Shown here: positions 58,437 to 64,000 of the stretch, one piece after another | Position numbering within the stretch: position 1 is the first letter of the stretch | Layout: every line of letters starts with the position of its first letter | Source: Ipomoea triloba | Lineage: Eukaryota > Streptophyta > Magnoliopsida > Solanales > Convolvulaceae | Assembly: GCF_003576645.1 (NCBI RefSeq) | Contig: NC_044920.1 | Coordinates: forward strand, 5,974,597-6,038,596 | Direction of reading: 5' to 3' | Length of the DNA stretch: 64,000 nt | Notes under the pieces: model-generated | Told to the model about the DNA's origin: nothing | Seen by the model: only the letters and a program-made list of their open reading frames with translations | Databases searched by the model: none | Made by a program: the position numbers and the translations under genes

Positions 58437-59744
58437 ATGCAAACACGGTCATTGGGGAAAGAAGGATTATTACCTTTGGACCTTGAGATTGAAAAGAGAG
58501 CAAAGTACCTTAGAAAGCAACGAAAGATGGCACAAGCTCAAGGAAATATCAATGTAAATCTTAATGGAGATGGAAATGGAAATGGCAATGGAAATGGAAA
58601 CGGTGATGGGAATGGAGTTAATCAACCCCCACCGGTGAGGAGAGCTATGTCCGATTATATTGCACCCGATTTGGAAGAACGTGATAGCATCAACATTCCG
58701 GGTGTTGAGGCCAACAATTTCGAAATCAAACCGGCGATAATACAAATGGTTGCATCGGATCAATTCGGAGGATCACCCATGGAAGATCCGAATGCTCATA
58801 TTACAAAATTCCTCCAGATTTGTAGCACTTTTAAGATGAACGGAGTTCCCACTGAAGCGATCAAACTCCGACTCTTTCCATTTTCAGTGAGGGACAAAGC
58901 TCACGGTTGGCTCATTTCCTTTCAGGCTAATTATTTTGATAGTTGGGTCCAACTTCACCGGGAATTCTTGAAGAAATTCTATCCAATCTCAAAGACTCAA
59001 AGGATGAGAAGAGCAATCCAAAACTTCAAGCAATTGCCGAATGAGTCCTTAGCCGAGTCTTGGGAAAGATTTAAAGATCTAAGAAGACAATGTCCACACC
59101 ATGGTATACAAAGTTGGGATCTAATGATGGCTTTCTATGAGGGATTGTTTGACACTTCAAGAACTTTGGTGGATGCATCTTCGGGAGGTTTATTCACGGT
59201 TTTGGAGCCCATTCAAGCGGAGGAATTGTTAGAAAAAATTGCAATGAACGGTTCTACTTGGTACTACGATAGATCTTCACAAAGATTGGGAGGAGGTATT
59301 CATGAAGTGGAGCAAATATCCGCCTTATCGGCTAAAGTGTATAATGTTGCAACAATGGTGCAAAAGCTAGCTCAAATCACTCTTCAAAATCGAAATGTGA
59401 GCTATGTTTCTACTCCTTCCTCTCCCTCAAGACAAGTGATGATTTGTGATCTTTGCGGTGAGGGGCACAACTTGGGTGAATGCCTTAATGATGACACCAA
59501 TTCTCAATCTTCCGTCGAGCATATTGATTTGGTGGGATACAATAGGCCACAACAATCATTCCAACCGCAAGGGGCCTACAATCCTAATGCACCAAGAAAC
59601 CATCCTGGTTTCTCATGGAGTAACCCCAATGGGGCGACGAATCCCCAAAGTTATGGCAATAGAAACTCACCTCCGGGATTCCAAGGTCAACAAAATTTTA
59701 GAGGGGGTCAAACACAACCATTTAGGCCAACTCAAGGATTTTAA
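58437..59744 (+). CDS. Athila Gag
   Basis: 435-residue Ty3/Gypsy Gag, open from MQTRSLGKEG. Order: a charged N-terminus, a (DGNGNG)n tract at about residues 44-60, the conserved retrotransposon Gag domain (MSDYIAPD.. through WVQLHREFLKKFYP and FKQLPNESLAESWERFKDL) at about 70-270, and a zinc knuckle CDLCGEGHNLGEC (CX2CX3HX4C) at about 338. It ends at a TAA (59742) beyond which the same frame continues, so the stop is probably a point mutation in a once-continuous gag-pro frame. Gag would form virus-like particles that package element RNA. Confidence 0.9.
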   Translation: MQTRSLGKEGLLPLDLEIEKRAKYLRKQRKMAQAQGNINVNLNGDGNGNGNGNGNGDGNGVNQPPPVRRAMSDYIAPDLEERDSINIPGVEANNFEIKPAIIQMVASDQFGGSPMEDPNAHITKFLQICSTFKMNGVPTEAIKLRLFPFSVRDKAHGWLISFQANYFDSWVQLHREFLKKFYPISKTQRMRRAIQNFKQLPNESLAESWERFKDLRRQCPHHGIQSWDLMMAFYEGLFDTSRTLVDASSGGLFTVLEPIQAEELLEKIAMNGSTWYYDRSSQRLGGGIHEVEQISALSAKVYNVATMVQKLAQITLQNRNVSYVSTPSSPSRQVMICDLCGEGHNLGECLNDDTNSQSSVEHIDLVGYNRPQQSFQPQGAYNPNAPRNHPGFSWSNPNGATNPQSYGNRNSPPGFQGQQNFRGGQTQPFRPTQGF

Positions 59745-61034
59745 CCCCAAGCTCCGACTATTCAACCAAGTCCACCACTACCTACTTTGGAAGCTCCACC
59801 TCCACCAAATTGGGAAGCAATGATGCAAATGATGCTTAAATCTCAATTGCAAAGTGAGGAGAGATACAAACAAATGTCCGAAAAGCTAGATCAATTGAGT
59901 GCTCACAACAAGATGCTAGAAAGACAAATTGCAAATCAAGCTTCTACTTCTAGCACCAAAGTCACCGGGAAGTTGCCCGCTTGTCCCGAGAATCCAAGAG
60001 AGCATGTCAATGCTATTGTAACAAGAAGTGGCAAGAAACTTGAAGAACCACCTCTTCCGGTTGACAAACCAAGGCCGAGTAAAATCATTGATGTTGAGAT
60101 TGAAGAGAAACTTGAAGAAGAAGAAGCTAACCATCCCGTTTTGAATGCGAGCCCTCAAAGTCATGAAAAAGATGAAAAAGAGAAGCCCGAGAGAAAGTAT
60201 GTGCCTCCACTTCCATTCCCTCAAAAATGCCAAAGGCAAGCCAAAGATAGTAGATGGAAAAAATTCTTGGATATTGTTGAAAATTTGAAAGTCTCTATCC
60301 CGTTGCTCGATTTGCTCACCCAAACACCTTCTTATGGGAAGTTTTTAAGGGAGATTCTATCTAAAAAGAGAAAGTTTGGTGATCAAGAAATGATTGCAAT
60401 GACACAAGAGTATCGGGCCTTAACACGTGAAGAGGGAAGGTTTCCAACAAAGCATAGAGATCCTGGAAGATTTACGATTCCATGTGTTATTGGTGGCTCC
60501 ACAATCAATAGATCACTTTGTGACTTAGGAGCGAGTGTTAATGTAATGCCTTTATCTCTTTGCAAGAAGCTCAATTTGGGAGAGCCACGACCAGTTGAAT
60601 TCACACTTCAATTTGCCGATCAGTCAACCAAAAATCCTATTGGAATTCTTGAGAATGTGCCCGTTCATGTTGACAAGTATTTTGTGCCTTGTGACTTCGT
60701 GGTAATGGATATTCGAGAAGACCCATACACTCCAATCATTTTGGGGAGACCTTTCTTAGCCACAACGGGAGCAATAATTGATGCACGGAAAGGATCAATG
60801 ATCTTTGATTTTGGAGAAGAAAAAGTGGCATTCAATGTTCTTGAAGATCCTAATTCTTGTGTTATTGAAAGATGTTATAGGGCCGATGTGATGTGTAGCA
60901 AGACTCGTGATGGAGATGCTAATTTTACACATGTGGAGAAAGTCGACAAAGGATGTCTTTTGGGATGCAAAGCTTGTGATAGGAACTTCAATGAGGCTAG
61001 TAATGGTGGTAGCCTCACGGATCAACCCGGATGA
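59745..61034 (+). pseudogene. Athila gag end and protease, no RT/INT
   Basis: Continues in the frame of Gag: a coiled, Q/K-rich region (MMQMMLKSQLQSEERYKQMS), a conserved VTRSGKK stretch and acidic spacer, then an aspartic protease domain with LCDLGASVNVMPLSL (about 60515-60560) and ILGRPFLATTGAIID. It ends at a stop at 61032. RT, RNase H and integrase are missing. The sequence passes directly to CGCTTCTTGGGAGGCAACCC, which in this lineage lies downstream of pol. It is therefore a deletion derivative, dependent on proteins in trans if mobile. Confidence 0.85.
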
Positions 61035-62300
61035 ACTTTGAACAAGGGGTCGAGCTCATGACCTTAAACGAGCGCTTCTTGGGAGGCAACCCAAGCCATT
61101 TAATTTCTTGCATTTTTATTTTTGTTGGTTTATTTTGCATGATGGATTTTGAATAATGAATTTGGGTGTTACTTGCTTTATCTTGAAATTACATGAAGTT
61201 TTTTGAAAATTTTTGAGCCTAAAGTTTTTTATGTTTATATGGTTTTGGAGTTCAATTTTTGCTTATTGAGTGTTGTTTTCGTGTTGGGAGTTAGTTAGGT
61301 GTGTTACAGTTGATAATATGGTGAAAAACTCTGATGTTTTTCGACGTGTCGAGCCTCAAACTCGACACGTCGAAAATCTGCCGTAACATTTTTATAAAAT
61401 CCTGATGATTCTCGACGTGTCGAGAACCATTCTCGACACGTCGAGAATGTGCCGTAGGATTTATTCGAAAATCTGGGAGTCTCGACGCGTCGAGCCCCTG
61501 TCTCGACGCGTCGAGACCCCGAGGTCAGCGATTGACCGTCCCTTTTAAAACCCACTGTTACCCAAATTCTACATTTCTTCTTCTTCGCACAGCAGCTCCC
61601 ACACGCGTATTTTCCACTTTTTCTTCATCTTTTGGTCTCAAAACACACTCATTTTCACTCCAAACTCTTCCTAAGGCATCAAGGTAACATCCTTTTCCAT
61701 TTTCTCCATCAATTTCTCTTAGTTTTTGTTATATTGAGATCATATCAGATCTCTATTACATTTCTATTATATTTTGTTATCTTGTTCTTGGATTAAATTA
61801 GCTTTTGTCTTGAATTTCATATCATGTGTGGCTAGTTTAATCTAGGGATTTGGATTGTGTGAAGATATGTTGCTAGTGTGTTGATCTTATATCTATATTT
61901 TGGATCTAAATGCTTAGATTGTTGGATTATCTATTCTTGTCTATTGATTGTTGTTTTGATGAGATCTTGTTTGGATTTGGCCAATCTAGATGAGAGATTG
62001 AGCTCTTGACTCTTTCATGTCTTTGATTAGAGTTAGGATTTGAAGCTTTGAAACAATCATAGTTCCTATGGACTTCTTAAGAATAGTAGGATAGTGTGTA
62101 GCTCGAGTGTTTGATGAAATTCTTCTTAGAGCTTTGGATGCTTGAAGGCACTCCTAAGTCAAAGAAGCCTTAGTACACAAAGGTGGAAAAGGACTAAGAA
62201 CACACACTCTTGAATAGCCAACATCTTTGTCTTGTTATCCATTACCTTAGACACACCAAGATGCAACATATATGAACACTATCCAATCCCTACCCCTTTT
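61035..62300 (+). other. Athila 3' non-coding region
   Basis: Starts with the GGGAGGCAACCCAAG motif, holds the palindrome array (61325-61515), and from about 61780 to 62290 matches the minus-strand block 27420-27960. No gene. The 3' LTR may begin here or beyond; its border was not found. Confidence 0.6.
61325..61515 (+). repeat. Array of paired TCGACGYGTCGA palindromes
   Basis: Three modules of about 70 bp, each with two 12-14 bp palindromes (TCGACGTGTCGA with TCGACACGTCGA, or CTCGACGCGTCGAG twice), the first two followed by TGCCGTA. The same palindrome occurs in the 5' region at 57221 and 57271. Confidence 0.92.
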
Positions 62301-62760
62301 ACATATTTTCAAACCCTCTTACTTTACTACTTTCTTGCACTCAAACCAAACCTTATGAACTCCTGTGACACTTGAGATTTTTGGTTCCAATATTACCTAT
62401 TGAACTTTCAAAGTTATTCCCTATTATTCCTCAATGTTCATCTAATCTCTATACCATATTCATTGGACTCTATTTCTATGTTCAATTTCATTTGAACCTT
62501 GAGCTATATTCATTTGGACTACCAATCCTTATACAAATTATTATATTATTTTTATAACTATATTACTATTATATAGTATTGTGAGATATAGTAATTATAT
62601 TTAATTATTATATATATAAATATGATATGCGTGTGTGCATGTGTGGTGTAACATATGTATACATATATATTAACTAAGTTGTGTAGTATGCGTGTATATT
62701 AAAATATATATATATATATATATATATTAGTTATATAAGTTACGTATATATACTAAATAG

Positions 62761-62800
<40 letters not shown>

Positions 62801-63487
62801 TCAATCATTATTATTATATATTATATATGTAATTAATTAGGTGATCACTATTTTGGATCTTATATTATATAAATTATATTTTGATGTGTATATATATGTA
62901 TAATAGCCGTGTGGATATATATATTATATATGTGTGTAATATATATTACTACTATATATAATATTATATAAGATCAATATCTTTAATACATAATAAGGTA
63001 GATTGGAGGTTACAAAGTCTTGATTTGGATAATTCTAAAAATTAAAGGATGATTAATTATTTATCTTCCTTCATATAAGGGATTGATTTAGTCTTTCCCT
63101 TTAGCCTTCCTAGTCTTCTAGCCGGCATCTTCATCTAAAAAGAAGGGAATTTTCTTCTTCATCTTTTCCTTCTGATTCGTCCCTGCGTAAAAAAAAAAAA
63201 AACAAAAAAAAAATATTTCTTCCATCATTTTTTATTCAAGAGTTTGGAACTTCATCTTCTCAAGTAAGTTAATATTTTTATTGTATTTTTCCGGGTAGTA
63301 TAGTGTTAGGGTGTTTGTTAAATTGTGTGCTTATGTGGGTTCTTTCTTTGTGTTGATTGATGATGGTGATGGTAGAAGGAGAGCCCTAGTCACCTTGAAG
63401 ATTGATTTAAAGTTGAGGTTTTTGATATCCAAGTAAGTAGGTTTGTTTTCTACTTGCTTATCCCATTTGTATGTTTTGATGTATATA

Positions 63488-63531
<44 letters not shown>

Positions 63532-63790
63532 GGTGAAATTGATGCAAGTTGATGATCATAAAATATGTGATTTTTGGTTATAAAATATATTTTGAATATA
63601 TGTATATGCGTAGAAATACATATGAATGTATGTGGTGTTTGATCATGTGTGTAGATTAATACATATATANAAATATGTGATTTTTGGTTATAAAATATAT
63701 TTTGAATATATGTATATGCGTAGAAATACATATGAATGTATGTGGTGTTTGATCATGTGTGTAGATTAATACATATATATATTTCTTACG

Positions 63791-63881
<91 letters not shown>

Positions 63882-64000
63882 AATGGTTTGTATTGTGCGT
63901 ATATATATGTGTATAAATGTAGTATATATGAATATTGCTGTATACTGTGAGTACCGTATATATATATCTATAAATAATATTTTCGTATATATATATATAT
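62301..64000. other. AT-rich terminal stretch
   Basis: No gene. (AT)n runs at about 62705-62728, 62765-62799, 63490-63529 and 63797-63878; a poly-A/CAA run at about 63188-63212; T/C-rich leader-like sequence at 63060-63260. It probably belongs to further Gypsy LTR or flanking repeats. Confidence 0.6.
63561..63779. repeat. 109-bp tandem copy split by a single N
   Basis: 63561-63669 and 63671-63779 appear identical, with one N at 63670. Same contig-end signature as at 19056 and 46647. Confidence 0.85.

Overview
The window is nuclear DNA of a flowering plant. It has AT-rich intergenic sequence, a spliced gene, and LTR retrotransposons, LINE, SINE, Helitron, Cassandra and MITE copies. The two resistance-type (NLR) genes resemble the R1/late-blight-like CNL group that is common in Solanales, and some repeats look familiar from Convolvulaceae/Solanaceae. 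I infer a Solanales eudicot (perhaps Ipomoea-like), without a decisive marker. There are no bacterial features, CRISPR arrays or functional rRNA/tRNA genes.

Layout. (i) NLR gene A lies on the minus strand with its ATG at 4279; exon 1 is 3679-4279 and exon 2 starts at 679 and runs off base 1. NLR gene B lies on the plus strand at 36883-42598 in three exons and is complete (952 aa predicted). They are close paralogues, arranged head to head. Their flanks match as a mirror image (about 1-16.5 kb against about 29.7-42 kb), so the window holds a large, old inverted duplication. (ii) The arms have since been split by insertions. The left arm holds a Helitron helicase fragment fused to a 5'-truncated Copia element (4.4-8.8 kb), a Helitron with helicase remains (9.8-12.5 kb) and several MITEs with clean target-site duplications. 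The right arm holds a short Helitron (32.2-33.7 kb), a SINE with a 17-bp duplication (33.8-34.0 kb) and a MITE family just upstream of gene B. Because the arms are paralogous, each gives empty sites for insertions in the other. (iii) The spacer between the arms (16.5-29.7 kb) holds a young non-coding LTR element (16976-25927, 5-bp duplication GAAAA) and a minus-strand Gypsy/Athila-type LTR-like block interrupted by a Harbinger-like MITE. (iv) Downstream of gene B lie a Copia element with near-identical LTRs but a decayed interior (43903-51805), a LINE interrupted by a Cassandra TRIM that carries 5S rRNA sequence (53.5-55.2 kb), a Gypsy-like LTR fragment with a 15-bp minisatellite, and an Athila-type gag-protease deletion derivative (58.3 kb onward).

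Two patterns cut across the annotation. First, at least eleven unrelated places carry perfect or near-perfect tandem duplications whose unit is exactly 42 bp, including three units inside gene B exon 1. Second, each of the three single Ns (19056, 46647, 63670) separates two near-identical copies of the same sequence, as expected of unmerged overlapping contig ends. The large tandem copies there are therefore probably not real.

Only the NLR genes look like functional host genes. They would act as intracellular immune receptors, with ATP/ADP-switching NB-ARC domains. The rest is transposon-derived or non-coding. All domain calls come from reading motifs; no database search was run.
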